Source of the DNA: Glycine soja
Taxonomy: Eukaryota > Streptophyta > Magnoliopsida > Fabales > Fabaceae
DNA: 64,000 nucleotides
Assembly: GCF_004193775.1 (NCBI RefSeq)
Contig: NC_041005.1
Span: 7,752,501 to 7,816,500 of the forward strand
Reading direction: 5' to 3'
In this document: piece after piece, positions 34,605-47,745 of the stretch
How positions within the stretch are numbered: the first letter of the stretch is position 1
Layout of the letters: each line of letters opens with the position of its first letter
Program-made: the position numbers and the translations under genes
Notes under the pieces: generated by a model
The model's input: only the letters and a program-made list of their open reading frames with translations
The model's database searches: none
What the model was told of the DNA's origin: nothing

Positions 34605-36963
34605 TTAAAACCTAGCGTTTTCGAAGCCGTGCAAGTCGCTGACTCTATTCAAAGACTTCTTCATCATTGCCATCTTAGCCAGCTTCTCAGCGGCTCTCCA
34701 AGCCGACGTGGGCGTAAGCGGCTCGCCATTCTCGTCCACCAGCGCCATCACCTCTCTCTCGCTCCCTCTTCTCCGCTGTTGCATCATTTGCTGCTGCTGA
34801 ATCTGCATCTGCATCTGCTCATGCTGTCTCCTCCAATGAAGCTCTGCCAGCTCAGCCTCCAAGCCGCGCACATACTCCTCAGCCGAAGCCGAATTAGACT
34901 GCATGAGAAGCACACGCGCCGAGGCAAGCAAATGATGAGCGCTGGTGAAGTCAGCGCTATGCTCAACGAGCCTCCTAGACTCTGCAATGGCTCTGGTGGT
35001 TATGAAGAGATTCCTGAGCCTCTGAATCCTTGTACCGGAGCAACGCACGCTCTGAGGCGGCGGCACCAGAAGCCCCTGCTCCCTACCGTATACGATCTCC
35101 TGCGTGGCAGGGTCTTTATACAGGCACCGTACCGTCATCACGTGGTGGTGGGCCCCAGTTCCAGACGACGCCGGAATTCTCAACTCCACCAAGAGCTCCC
35201 TCTCTTCCTCCGCGTACAAATCGCCGAGCCGCACCGCCCCTGAGCTCATGAGCGTGGGCCTTCCACTGCACGAGTAAATCGCGCTGATCTCAACTGAAGA
35301 CTCTGATTCAAACCCTACTTGAATCCTCAAGTCTTGAACCACCACGCTCAAAAGTCCCCCCACGCACTTGGCAAATGCGTCTTCCCCCGGTTCCTGGCTG
35401 TAACCACTCTTCGCCCCAAACCCAAACGCGTGAACCGGAATCTCGATATGCGCGAACCGCGTCGATGACACGTGGCTCGATGCCTTCCTCTGATTATTAT
35501 TATTATTACCCCTTTGATTTTGAACCCTCTCTTCTTGACCGTCTGATAAGAGCATGACGCTGGCCACCGGGTTTCTTTCTCTGCGATCTTCTAACACTCT
35601 GGTGGCTTTCCTCAATGCATCGCCCATGCTGGAGCCTTGACCGATCATGAGCCGGTCAACGATGCGACGAGCCACGCGCTGACCTTGACGTGTCATTCTT
35701 CTTAAAGGTAAGAGCCGTTTGGAGGTGGCTGAGAAAGCCACGATGGAAAGCCTGTCGGCGGGGCCAAGGGATGAGATGACCAAACGCATCGCGCGCTTTA
35801 GCATGTGAAGCTTCGCGCCGATCATGCTTCCGCCAACGTCCAGAACGGTGACCAGATCTATTGGCGCTCGCTGTGACGGCCCGCCGCTGCTCCGAGAAGG
35901 AGGTGGCGGCGGTGGAGCCTTCACTTTTAAGACCAACGCGTAGGTCTCGTGTGTTCGGGAAGCTGAGATGACAGCGCACTCCGGCATCAGTTTCACCTGA
36001 ACGGTTCTGGAATCTCCGTCACTGGTTTGCAACGAATCGGAGTAGGATTTCGACGAGGATGAGTTTTTGGGATTGACGAAGAAGCCCTGGAACTCGCCGG
36101 GGTCTTCATCCTCGTCGTCTTCGGCATTCTCGTCGGCTTCGGGAATTGGAATAATCCGGCCGCCGGAGGTGGGAGAGAGGAGTGGCTCGTCGTCGTCGTA
36201 GGACCTGGTTGAATCGGAATGCTTCGATGGTGGCTCCACGTGGTTGTTGTAGGTTTTGAAAACGGGGGAGGCATTATTATTCTCTGTTGGCTTTTTGTCG
36301 TTGGCATTGGGGTAAGGACTTTCTGCGACCCTCTGGACGGCGACGACGTCGTCTTTTGCGGCGGATTCTGGCGCGAGGTTCTTGTGCGCCGCGAGTAGAG
36401 GCACATCTTTCCACGTGGCCTTGCAAACAGGGCACACCAAGCTTCCATGCTTGCGTACATGCGCTGCGATGCACGGGAAATGAAACGCGTGACCGCATTC
36501 CGCTGTGTATATCGCCGTACCCTGTCCTGTCTTCACGCTGTTCAAGCAAATTCCACAGCTACTCTGCTCAACCATAACAAATCACAATCATTGAATACTC
36601 CATACATGGGAATCTTAAAAAGATGAAAGAAGCATGACATACCCTGAATTTGAAGCTGTTCTTGAAGAGGGAGAGCTTGAGAGGGGAGCGTGGAGAAGTT
36701 GGATTTGAGACTGATGGTGATTTCGTTGCTCTGGGGGTGTTCTTGCTTTGAACTCTGGGACTATCACTTAATGTAACTGTTTGAGAAGCAGTTTCCGCTT
36801 TTGTTGTGCAACGCAAGCGTGGGGTGGAAGGGTTGCTACCACCGGAGAGAAAACCCAATCGAGTGCAGGTTCTTGGGCTCGGGCTTGGGCTTCCGGGATG
36901 TTTATCCGATATGGTAGATGCAGGGTCGCGGGTGCAGAAGGCTCTTCTCCAACCAGTACCCAT
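34605..36963 (-). CDS. WAV3/EDA40-type E3 ubiquitin ligase (RING-H2 + VWA), 2 exons
   Basis: Predicted RING-type E3 ligase of the WAV3 (WAVY GROWTH 3) family, which in Arabidopsis affects root gravitropic growth and embryo-sac development. Exons are 36963-36643 and 36563-34605, giving 2280 nt and 759 aa, with a 79-bp GT-AG intron. The start MGTGWRRAFC and the block LGFLSGGSNPSTPRLRC are family hallmarks. RING-H2 runs from about residue 110 (CGICLNSV..YTAECGHAFHFPC..CPVCKATW). A Ser/Asp-rich linker follows. The VWA domain begins PIDLVTVLDVGGSM (about residue 350), where the usual MIDAS DxSxS has Gly at the first Ser. A Vwaint-like C-terminal domain and a Met/Gln-rich tract (QMQMQIQQQQMMQQ) follow. 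The gene looks intact. The closest subgroup (EDA40/WAVH) is inferred from the DVGG variant. Confidence 0.92.
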
Positions 36964-39900
36964 CTTTACAGTGAGAGCTACTCCACAAGACTCTTTCTAT
37001 GGATCCCTTTCTATCGCTTTTTATTTATGCTTTCCTCAAAGGGAGAAGAAGATAGCGAAAAAAACAAGTTTTGTTTTGTTTTGATCAGTCTGAAGGTGGC
37101 ATAGAAGACAAACGAGTTTAGCTAGAGGGGCATGGGATCAAACGAAAACAAAGCTAAGAGACAAACTAAAGCGTGATTCAGATAAAAAAAGAGAAGATAT
37201 TCAGGGAGCCAGGGTTAGCTCTTTTGATCTTCTCTTTCTCTCTGTCTACTCTTTCACTTATATTGAGAAACGCAAAAGATCTCTGCAATTAAACGCCTTG
37301 AGAGAGATCTGTCTCTCTCTCTCTCTCTCACTCTCTTTCTTTCTCTTTCTCTACGTATATGTGTAATTTGTACAAAAAGCGCAGGCTTTCTTCGTCTGCA
37401 TATTAATATATACTTATATCATCGTTCTTTTAGAAAGATAACCGTGACGACAATTACAATCTACTACGTGATAATTAAACTAATCAGGGCTAAATCCATG
37501 ATTTACATCGCCAAAACTATACACTTTTTTACCACGATAACTGCCACATGTTACTTGTCGCTTTTTCTAGGAATCTAACTAATCATTAATCATCAGCGTC
37601 ATTGATTAAGAAGCATTTAATGTACTTAGAAATTACTTTATTAAATGCTTTCTACACTTTTAACATACTAGTGAGACTCACAACATTACGTTTTCTTTTT
37701 GGTATAATATTTTTTTGATGAGGTTTTTTTTTTTGGGGTATAATATGAATGTAAGGATCAAGGACTAAAGAAAGAGATTCCTGAATCATGGAATTAAAAT
37801 TACAGTGCATATCTAAAAATTAAAAATTAATGTATTTAATAAAAAATTATTAAATTTAAAAGATAAAAATTATCTAATACCTAACTTTTAATTTGAAATA
37901 AAAAATAATAAATACCTAGGCGTTATTGATTTCATTAGCATTGGGCTCAAATTTTTGAAACAAGTCTTGTTTCAGTCTTATAAATAAAAAATATATATAT
38001 ATAATCAAAAGAAAGAAACAACTATAGCTGATTCATTAATAATCAATAAAATCAATAGATATTTTTCTATCAATCTCATAGGGATTAAAACAAATTATCA
38101 CAAATAAAAAAATATTCTTAAATTTTTATTCTTCAAACTCTAACCTCGTCTTATTTTTCTCCTTCAAAACTTTTCTTTTTTAACGTCCTCATTCAACATT
38201 TCCTGAATTTTTTTCTCATTTTTCAATGAATATATTGTTTTAAGAGTTAAAAATAGTACAATAATTTATAGCATAAAAAATTAGAATGTTTTTTATACAA
38301 ATATGAAAAAGAAGAGAGAAAATACAAAATAGTGCCTAATAAAATAAATAAAATGATAGAAAAAGAAAATTAATTATTATAAAAAAATAGATAAAAATAT
38401 TAGTGTATGAGTATAGATGCATTCCTACTCTTCTAAAAGACTAACTAGTCAACGCCCAGTAGGTATTCTAATAATTTATCATGTGAATATTTTATTCTGC
38501 CACTAAACCTCGATGATGATCTGTGTGAGGGGCGCAAGTTGTAACCGAAGAGATATTATAACGCCTGCTCTACGCAGCTCCCATGCACACCACCTTGTGT
38601 GACACCTCCATATATAACGACACGTGCCACGTTGATTTGATTTGATTCCCACACAGTAAAATTCACAGGCCACCGCTTCAACTCAAAAATACCCGTGTAC
38701 TCCAATGTACTACTACTTCATCATCATCTTCATCCATCCATCCTTGTGCATCAAAGTGGGACCACTGAAGGAGATTCAGTCTGTAATTTTTACTACTGAG
38801 TGTGACTATGCATATACTCCTCCTTGCTGAATTATTAGTGGAGTCCGGTATGGCTATGTGTACAACCCCAAATTTACCCTGACATTAACCTCGGATTACA
38901 GTGTGGTAATTTTCATAAACAGTAGTAAAAGCTAGATGTCAGTTACTTCAACTTTGGAGTAGAGTAGAACAGACTAGTACTGTTTCATGCATGTCTCAGC
39001 AGCAGCAGCGTAGAATAGAGTACAAAAAGGTGAAAACAATTCATTGGCATAATAAAAAAGAGTGATCAGAGACATCCACATGACCCATCATCCTTTCTTG
39101 GTGTGTTAGTAAGCCAAAAAAGCCCCCCTCCCTCTCTCAAACACCCTTGCCCTTTTTCCCTTTGGTATCCGCCTCCTACACCACTCTGGGCAAGTAGGCG
39201 TATCCTTTCCTTTCTATTTGCATGGCGCTTGCCATAATACGTCACTCAACACCATTGAACAGGAAAATACTCCTCTCCAGTTACTGGAATTTTCGAGTAG
39301 ATGGAGACATTGTCAACACAGTAAACATATTTACCTAACATGTCATAGGGGCTAGACAATATTACCTAATATGTCACCGTGACCTATATGTACCTATTTA
39401 TTTTAATAAAATCACATATATTAATTTTAAAACTTTATATTTTGTATTTTGTATCTTTGAACCAACTATCCCATATCATCATCTCTTTTCTTATATCTTT
39501 ATTTATTTCTTCAAGTTCATCTTCATATATATGATAATTATTATTAATTTTAAAAAAATTGTTCTCACTGACAAAATCTTAAATCTGTCATTACTTAAAT
39601 GGTAATATTTAATAATTAATTTAATAATATATTATATTTTTTACAACACTAATTTGATTTTAAATTATAAAATTTATCATCAATTTATCATTAAATTATC
39701 TATAAAACTAATTTATCATATTTTTTATAATTTAAAAATATATTATCACCGACATTTTGATAATCAAAATATGTATTTATCATTTTTTTTAATCCTTCAA
39801 AATTTGAAAGTCTTCATTTATTATTTTAATGACTTGGTATTTAATAGTACTAGCAGTCCATTGTTTATATATCATTTGAAGAATAAAAAACTAGGTAAAG

Positions 39901-40246
39901 TCGTTCTTGACAAATGCATAGCCACCAAATTCAACCACTAGGAGTAGATTTCTTAAAGCTAGGAAACCTAGGCGAAGAAGTCAGCCTCGTAGAGGTTGGT
40001 ACCTTCCCAAAAGGACATAACAGTGAGAGAGAGATTTGACTGGAAGTGTCCTCAAAGAGTCCATAATTTCGACACGCACGTCGCACGGTTAGGGTGCGAC
40101 TCTCAACGGCATTAGTGTCTGTTTGAATTTAAGTTAAAAATGTCATATAAGTAATTTTATATAAATTTAATAAATAAAAGTAAGTTAAAAGTAAAAATAA
40201 AACTAATGATACTTGTGTAAATATACATTTATCTCAAATGTATGTT
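36964..40246. other. Upstream region of the RING-VWA gene and intergenic DNA
   Basis: The first ~400 bp hold the likely 5' leader and promoter of the minus-strand gene, including a (CT)n tract at 37311-37352 that reads as GA repeats on the gene's strand. Such GA repeats are frequent in plant leaders and bind BPC factors; binding here is inference. The rest is AT-rich with no recognised gene. Confidence 0.45.
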
Positions 40247-40255
40247 TTTAAATTT

Positions 40256-41539
40256 GAGTGAATAGGTATTTTGATCTTTAACTTTTGATCTATTTTGTAA
40301 ATTAGATTTTATTTTGTTGAAATGTAAAAAATAGTTCATATCTTTATATCCGTTATGCAAATAAGTTTTTACTGTTAAAATTCAATTTTCACTGTTAGTC
40401 ATATATCTATGTGACAAGTCTTTGTCCATGTAAGCAAACTCATATGGTAAGTCTTTAAACTGAGCTGCTTTATCCATCAATCTATCATCCTTTTCTTTTT
40501 ATAATCACAAACCTTTATCATTTAAGCTTCCAATTTCAAACAATTCTCAGAACCAAAAGAATATCATGGGAAGTAAACCAATGCTAGTCATGGAAAATTC
40601 AAGTGAAGATTCATCAAAATCTCACGGAAACAAGTGATATAGGGCATGAAAATCGTTTAGGTCGTCCATTATGCGGTTTCACAATCTCCGCTTTGTCTTC
40701 CTCTTCACTCTTGATTCCCTCAACGCTTCTCTCATCACCATATCCAAGAGGCTCAACAAGACTCGCGATTGGATCGTTGCCATCAAAGCCCTCTTGCTCG
40801 TTCACAGGCTCTTGCTCGACGCCTACCCCGCCTTCCAAGATGAGATCGTGCACTCCACGCGCCTCAGCACCTCGAGGATTCTCAACATGTCCGACTTCAG
40901 AGACGACACACATTCCAACTCACCGGATCAGGTGGGTTTCGTTAGGGTTTACTCGTTGTATCTCGATATGAAGGTTGATTTTGGGGCTTATAGGAGAAAA
41001 TTAAGCGACGGTGTTGTTGAATCCGTGGAATTTAGGGATGAGTTTGGTTCTACTGAGAGAGAGAGGAATAAGGTTACTCCTGTGAAGGAAATGGGAGTTG
41101 AGAGAGTTTTGAAGAGGTTGAACTGTTTGCTGCAGATGCTTGATCGTGTCTTGGGTTGTAGGCCCAATGGTGCTGCCAAGAACAATAACTTGGTGCTGGT
41201 TGCGCTTTGCCAGGTTGTGAGGGATAGTTTTAAGCTTTATGCAAAGGTGTGTGATGTTTTAGGGGTATTATTGGATTGGTTTTCACCGAGATGGAGTATG
41301 AGCATTGTGTTGTTGGATCGGTGTGTGAATTCAATCCAAAGACTTGCCACATGAGTTTGCTTACACAGACAAAAACTTGTCACATGGACATATGACTAAT
41401 AGTGGAAATTGGATTTTAACGGTAGGGACTTAGTTGCATAACGGATGTAAAGATAGAGACTATTTTTTACATTTAAAAAAGATATGGACTAATTTGTAAA
41501 AGGGGTCAAAAATTAGGGACCAAAATGTCTATTCACTCT
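40256..41539. mobile_element. Second Pack-MULE-like element, carries ANTH fragment
   Basis: The left end GAGTGAATAGGTATTTTGAT and the right end CAAAATGTCTATTCACTCT are complementary, and inverted similarity continues for roughly 200 bp (40256-40470 and 41350-41539). The flanks TTTAAATTT (40247-40255) and TTTAACTTT (41540-41548) agree at 8 of 9 bases, fitting a MULE target duplication. The terminal 10 bases are identical to those of the element at 4016-5269. The interior is derived from a plant gene, with no transposase. Confidence 0.8.
40671..41354 (+). pseudogene. ANTH-domain (clathrin assembly protein) gene fragment
   Basis: A 227-codon frame contains the ANTH core: KRLNKTRDWIVAIKALLLVH, then RILNMSDFRDDTHSNS and VGFVRVYSLYLD, as in plant AP180/CALM-type clathrin assembly proteins that bind PIP2 and clathrin at the plasma membrane. 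The first ~60 residues of the domain are missing or out of frame. Near 41280 a frame change is needed to recover EMEYEHCV, the expected continuation after LLD. The C-terminal clathrin- and AP2-binding tail is absent, and the frame ends inside the right terminal repeat. This is a captured, broken fragment, although 227 codons remain open. Confidence 0.8.
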
Positions 41540-42120
41540 TTTAACTTTTTATTCAAACACACTTAATTATCTGAAGGTGATGATGCTTTCGTATACTAAT
41601 AAGTAGTACTCGTGCAATGCATAGCGGAAAAACAAACCCACTCGTAAAACTGTGTGTATCTGATGTCAATTGTCAATTCACTCCATAAATAAAGTATATC
41701 TATAAATTTATTTTAAAAAAAATTATGATCTAACTAACTGGTTAGAAAAATTTAATACATTACTGAAAAAAATAAAATTAGATGAGCTACTTTGTCGTAA
41801 TTTTTAATTGATGTCCTAAAAATTCAATTAAAAATTAAAAATCACAAAATTTATTTTTAAAAAAATTAAATAAAATTAGATGATCTTAGGAATATTGGTG
41901 TCCTAAAAATATTGGTTAAAAATAAAAAAAATATTTATTGTACAAATTATAAAATAGTACAAAAAGAAATCATAAACAACACAATTTTATCCATTTCAAT
42001 AAAAAAAAAATTCCCATTTTAGTTCATTAACCTTAAAACATTGGTTAGCATTTACTATTTTCAAGACTATTCATACAATAAATAATTTAAGTTGTTTATT
42101 TTTCAAATTCAACCAACAAC

Positions 42121-42732
42121 TATAGACTATGTTTTATAAGACTTTTGAAGAGTTTATAAGCTCATTTGCCTAACTTATAAGTTTTTCTTATTAGAATAAG
42201 CTTGTTTGATGAGCTTATTTTAGTAGCTTATTTTTATAAATGACTTCAAAATTATTAGTTTTTTCTCTTCTCAATTTTATCCTTACAATTTTATTTGAAA
42301 TTTCATTTTACACTTTTATTCAATTTAAAAACTTTTTTTTATCTTTTTTGTTCGTTGTCTTAAATACCCTATATCTAATTTTACATTCTTACTCGCACAC
42401 AACATAGAGGACAATCAACTCATCAATTATCATCGTTGTACCATTCATTAAGGTTATAAGTTTAATTTTACCATTTTTTATAAATAAAATTATCCTACTT
42501 TTAAGATGATAAGATATTAAAAATAAAATTAAAATATTAGAAGTATTAATTTATCTTTTTACATTATTTGACATTTATCATTTAACTTATCAGCTAATTT
42601 TATCAAACACTTTCAATCAAATTAACTAGCTTATAAGTTTTCAATTAATTTCTAATTTTTTTTTTGCTCTTAACTTATAACTTATAAGCTTTCAATTATC
42701 TTATAAGCTAATTTTATAAAACAAAGTCTATA
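42121..42732. mobile_element. MITE-like inverted-repeat element
   Basis: TATAGACTATGTTTTATAA at the left and TTATAAAACAAAGTCTATA at the right are complementary except for one base. Inner sequence is rich in AGCTTATAAG-type repeats in both orientations. A TA duplication may be part of the ends, but the superfamily is not resolved. Confidence 0.65.
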
Positions 42733-43669
42733 CCTTTTTTTTTATTCCTCAATAAATGCACACACTTTTATGGAGAAATAAACAATATAATAGTCACATG
42801 TTTTTTTATAATTAAGACCAAGAAAATGTTATCTTTTATTTCTCACATATAAGACCAAAGGTAGTACATAAAATAATTATTTATTTAGAAAACAAGGTAT
42901 AATAATTTTTTTATATTTTACATATAATACATATTTTATTAATTATTTTACTATATTTTTAAATAATAAGTTAAGATTATTTACAGTATTTTAAAATTAA
43001 TTTTTATTTTTATTTTTTATATTTTAAATTTAATAAATTTATTAAACAAAATATTAAATGTATTCCATAATTTAAAAGTATAAAATATTCAGTACTTTTA
43101 TATACAGAGAAAATGAATTCAGAATTTATAATCTTCAAAATTTTAAATTATTCCTAGCTTATTTAAATCGATATTCTAATTCAACTATTGAAAATAAAAC
43201 AATTATTGAAATGAAAAGAAAAAATTAATTAGAAAGTAACACTAATAATACTTAAAATATTGTATCTGAAATTAGTTTTTATTTATTTTTATTAATTTTC
43301 ATCCATTAATAAATATTCATGAAGTAATCAATTCCTTTCTTTCGAGATAATAACATGCTATGAAAAGGAAAACAATAAATATCAAAATTTAGACATGACC
43401 CCTTATTTTATAGGGAAGTGTGAGTGAATTTAAATATTTTTTTCATTGTGGGAATCAAATATAGCGTTTGGAGATAATAATCCTTAACAGTGAATTTGAA
43501 TATAAATAGTTAATGAAAATCCCATAAACTTTCACCGCACTACTAATCCAGTGAAAAGAAATATAAAAAAAGAAAGATATACAAGTGTTTTGTAGCTCTC
43601 ACCCTAAGTTTAGTTACATTTTTATTCGTTTAAGTGCATTTTCACTTTTAACCGATGAAATTGATACCA

Positions 43670-43673
<4 letters not shown>

Positions 43674-43749
<76 letters not shown>
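43674..43749. repeat. (TA)n microsatellite
   Basis: Uninterrupted alternating TA of about 76 bp. It can extrude as a cruciform and is prone to length change. Confidence 0.95.
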
Positions 43750-43751
<2 letters not shown>

Positions 43752-45783
43752 TATCTTATTAGCTAGTAGCCTAGAACTAATAAAGTGGAATGGTAATTAC
43801 TCTGCTATGTCGTTCTCTTAAATTAAATAGTATTTTTTAGAACACTAGTTAGTAGTTACCATAATTTGTTAAAATTAAATGTAAATAACTTTGAAATTAA
43901 GTCTAAAAAAGTATTTATTGATTTTACTATTTCTTTAACTTAAAAATCATTTGTTAGTGTGTTCATAGATAGTGGAATTTAAAATAGAAAAAGAGAAAGT
44001 GAGCTCCTATTATTTTTAATAAGCAAATAAGCTATTCATGTATTAAAAATACTTGTTATCCAGTGAAAAGAAAACAAATGTTAACGAATGCTCAAAACAT
44101 TTAGAAAATAATTGAAAAAATTAAATTATAAAATATCAGGCAAAAACAAATGTTTAATGTATTTCATATTTACAAGTACTACTATTTATTATTTTTAAGT
44201 GATTAAAAATATTTCAAATAAAATTTAAATACTTTTTATTCAATACTTTATCGAATATTTGCTATTAAGAAAATTGTTTAAGTTAGGTAGCTTGTATAAT
44301 TTTTTTTTTTAAGGTACACTTTTGCATTTGTAGTTTCCCCTTTTTCAATTTAAATCTTTGTGATTTCATTTATAACATAGGTCATTATAATTTTACGGTA
44401 TTAAAGTGTTAGTCCCTTTTAGATGAATTCCTTAACGAATTAATGCTGATAAAAGAAAAACCTTAACGAATTAAAAGTAGTATTCCCTAGATTATTATCT
44501 ATAAGAATCAAGTTCGAAATTAAGATTTTTATATTTATTATTTTTAAAATAGAAATATTTCTATTTTAAAAAATAGAAAAAATGTATTGACAAATAATTA
44601 GAATAGAGAAATATTAATTATAAAGATACTTATGAAAAAATTATTAATTTAAGACAGATTTATTATTAATACCTATATTAATTACTTTTTTTTAATATTG
44701 ATGAATTAAGCAATTTGATCATATATATAGAAACAGAGAAAATAATTTTTTTACCAATGAAAAGTGTAAAAGAAACTAGGATTTAAATAATAAAAAGATG
44801 TAGGGACGGTACTTTTTTTGGGTGAACATAGAGACGGTACTTAACAGTAAGAATAAATTAATAAATAATATATTTCTTTTCTGTGAAAATTAAAGACAAC
44901 TCCATCGGAAGTTGACAAACTAATAAATGACATATAGAGATTAAATTGAAAATGTCACGATGATCTTTATGTTATAATTTTTAGGACATTTAAACAACAT
45001 TTTTTTCATAAAAAGAAAGATCGTTTTTAAGAATTATAAAGGATAAAGATTACCTTTAAAAAAAAGTAATCAACAATGGATAAAGAATGATAATTTCTCT
45101 TTCTGTTTTCCTGGCCTTAATTTTTAAGGATGGCTACGAGTCAGCCTATAAAGTTTGGTAGGTTTAGGTCAGATTTAAACCATATTTTGCTCGTTGCCCA
45201 TGTCTGGGGAGACAACACTCAACCCGTCTGTAAAAACCTAGCTTCATTTATTATTTTCCCTTTTTTTAAATTATTTTGCTGGCTGGGGTTTTGATAATCA
45301 AACGGATCCGAAAATTAAAGACATATTTGATTTTCTTCTCATTTTTTTAAAATTTGTTTTAGGTCAGTTAAGTTTTTTAGGATATTTTGAGTTTAGTCTC
45401 TGAATTTTTCTGAGTATTTTTTATTTTTTTTAGTTTGGGCTCGACATTTCATTTTTAGTACATTTGGGTGAGCGCTAACAAAATTATTTTTGGACGAAAC
45501 TGAATTTGTAAAATTAAATTTCTAAATGTTTTTATTTTAAATTAATTTAGTATATTTCAGTATAATTTTTTCTGTACAGTGCAAAAGCTAACTAAATTAA
45601 ATGGATTTAATTCAAAATAAATTTGGAGACAGAGTCCATTATTTAACGTGAAAAAAAAAACGTGAACATGTAACTAAAATCGTGTTAGTTGGTATTTCAA
45701 CATAATTTTGAATAATCTAATGTGAAATCAAATAGAAACTTAGTCCTTAATTAAATTTAAATTATTAATAAAGTGTGCGCGCG

Positions 45784-45785
<2 letters not shown>

Positions 45786-45850
<65 letters not shown>
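45786..45850. repeat. (TA)n microsatellite next to GCGCG
   Basis: About 65 bp of alternating TA follows GTGTGCGCGCGGG, so an alternating purine-pyrimidine GC-rich segment abuts an AT one. Confidence 0.95.
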
Positions 45851-45857
<7 letters not shown>

Positions 45858-46402
45858 TTGTATTTCATTTTTTTTAATAAATTTTTTATTATTTGAAGGT
45901 TTATAATAGTCACTAATGCACGTTGTCAAAATGATTTATGATTTAGAAGGAAGTTTTCACTTTTCAAATGTGTATCTAGTAATTCATTAAGCAGGTCTTT
46001 GTTGGCATTCTCAACATGTGATTGATTTCTTGCTCGGTGGAACTATGAGTGTTTTCCCGTTCTACAAATTTGAATCGAAAAAGGTGCATAAATAAACTTT
46101 TTTTAATAATAAATCGATGGTTATATTTCTTTTGAATTCATATATAATTAAAAAATAATAATTTTATATGAGACTTAAATATAAATAAATCTAACTGATC
46201 GTGTCATTTATTATTTCAAAAACACACTTTATTTAACTCTAATTTTATTTTCAATGTCTCATTTTTATTGATGATATCAAGTTGTAATAAAAAATATTTT
46301 ATTAATAATTTTATTTTTTTACTTGACATTAAAAATTAAATTATGTCAACTAAATTTTTTAATTAATTTAAATTAGTTATCCACTATATATTATTTGTTA
46401 TT

Positions 46403-46407
<5 letters not shown>

Positions 46408-46446
<39 letters not shown>
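46408..46446. repeat. (TA)n microsatellite
   Basis: About 39 bp of alternating TA at the head of the tandem duplication beginning at 46445. Confidence 0.9.
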
Positions 46447-46451
<5 letters not shown>

Positions 46452-46805
46452 ATGTTTTGTTCTCGAGAATTATATCACGTCACAACTATATATTCATTTT
46501 CTCCCAAAAATATTAAATGATATTATTTTATTTTTAATTCAAAAAATATAATTAACAATTAAATGCAAACAATTAAAATTAATATAATATATTCGTGTTA
46601 ATAGATTAATTAATCAATAGATTAATATTGATAAAATAATATATAAAAGAAAGTTTTGATTTAAGAATGATGACACTTGGTAACTTCATATTCATTCACT
46701 CTAAAAAATATTAAATGAGATTATTTTATATTTAATTCAAATAAATATAATCAATTAACATTAATATAATATATTCATGTTAATAAATTAATTAATCAAT
46801 ATATT
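46445..46805. repeat. Diverged tandem duplication, ~198-bp period
   Basis: Block 46445-46620 is repeated at 46643-46805. Both copies contain ATTAAATGA(T/G)ATTATTTTAT, a TTAATTCAAA block, and TTAATATAATATATTC(G/A)TGTTAATA. By eye the copies are about 80% alike. Confidence 0.65.
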
Positions 46806-47649
46806 GATGTTAATAAATTAATATAATAAATTAATTACTAATAAGTTAATTATCAATCAGATATTAATACATAAATTAAATTTATCAATTTGTATTTTAA
46901 GGATTGATATATATAAAAATATACATTATGTATAAAAATTTTATGCACGTCACGAATTATATAAATATATAAAGAGAATAATTGTTAGGATATTACAATA
47001 TTAGAAGAATTGATAACCACGTTATATGAAAAAATATATTGGTATATTGAGAAAAATCAGTTCTAGTAAATTAATGTTTTATTGATAATCAATTGATGCA
47101 TGTATTTAATTTCAATATTTTTTATGCCTTTTGTACAATCAAATTTATTATAATAAAATGCATTAAGTATCACTTTCATGATTTAAACTTAATTTTAACA
47201 AATATAATTTTTTTATCATTATATTTATTCTATATGTGATTTCTCTCTTCTATTTTTTAGTTTTATTTACATTCCAACAAAAATTATCTGTAAAAAAATT
47301 GATAGGAATATATAATCATTATTTATTCTAATTATGTATTTGAAATTATGAATCGATATAACCTTAAAAAATTCTTATTATAATAAATTAAAATTTCAAT
47401 AGATTAATATAATTATCAATTTAATATATAATATTTGTTAATATTTTAAATTTATTTTCAACATTTAATTAAAAATATTATGAAAAAAATATATAGTAAA
47501 TTGTTTTACATTTACTTAAAAATAATATGCACAACTAGAAATGATAAAGAAATGTATATATACATTTTCTAATGAAATTTGCATTAGACACTAAATGACT
47601 ATCTTTAATGAATATTCTCTCAAGTAATAAGTATAATCATACATATATT

Positions 47650-47745
47650 TTCACTACCCATTTGTTAATGAACACACATGAGTGAATATCATGATCACTA
47701 CCCATTTGTTGATGGACACATGAATGAATATCATGGTACTCATAC
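47650..47745. repeat. Two-copy ~43-bp tandem repeat
   Basis: ACTACCCATTTGTTAATGAA and ACTACCCATTTGTTGATGGA are each followed by ACACATGA(G/A)TGAATATCATG. Confidence 0.8.

Noticed and set aside
34629..35243. 204-codon plus-strand frame
   Set aside because: It is antisense to the RING-VWA gene. Its long open frame follows from the GC-rich coding strand.
40671..41354. Functional clathrin assembly gene
   Set aside because: Part of the ANTH domain and the whole C-terminal tail are missing, a frame change is needed near 41280, and it lies wholly within MULE terminal repeats.
43674..43749. CRISPR-like or satellite array
   Set aside because: Pure dinucleotide microsatellite without spacers, and the genome is eukaryotic.
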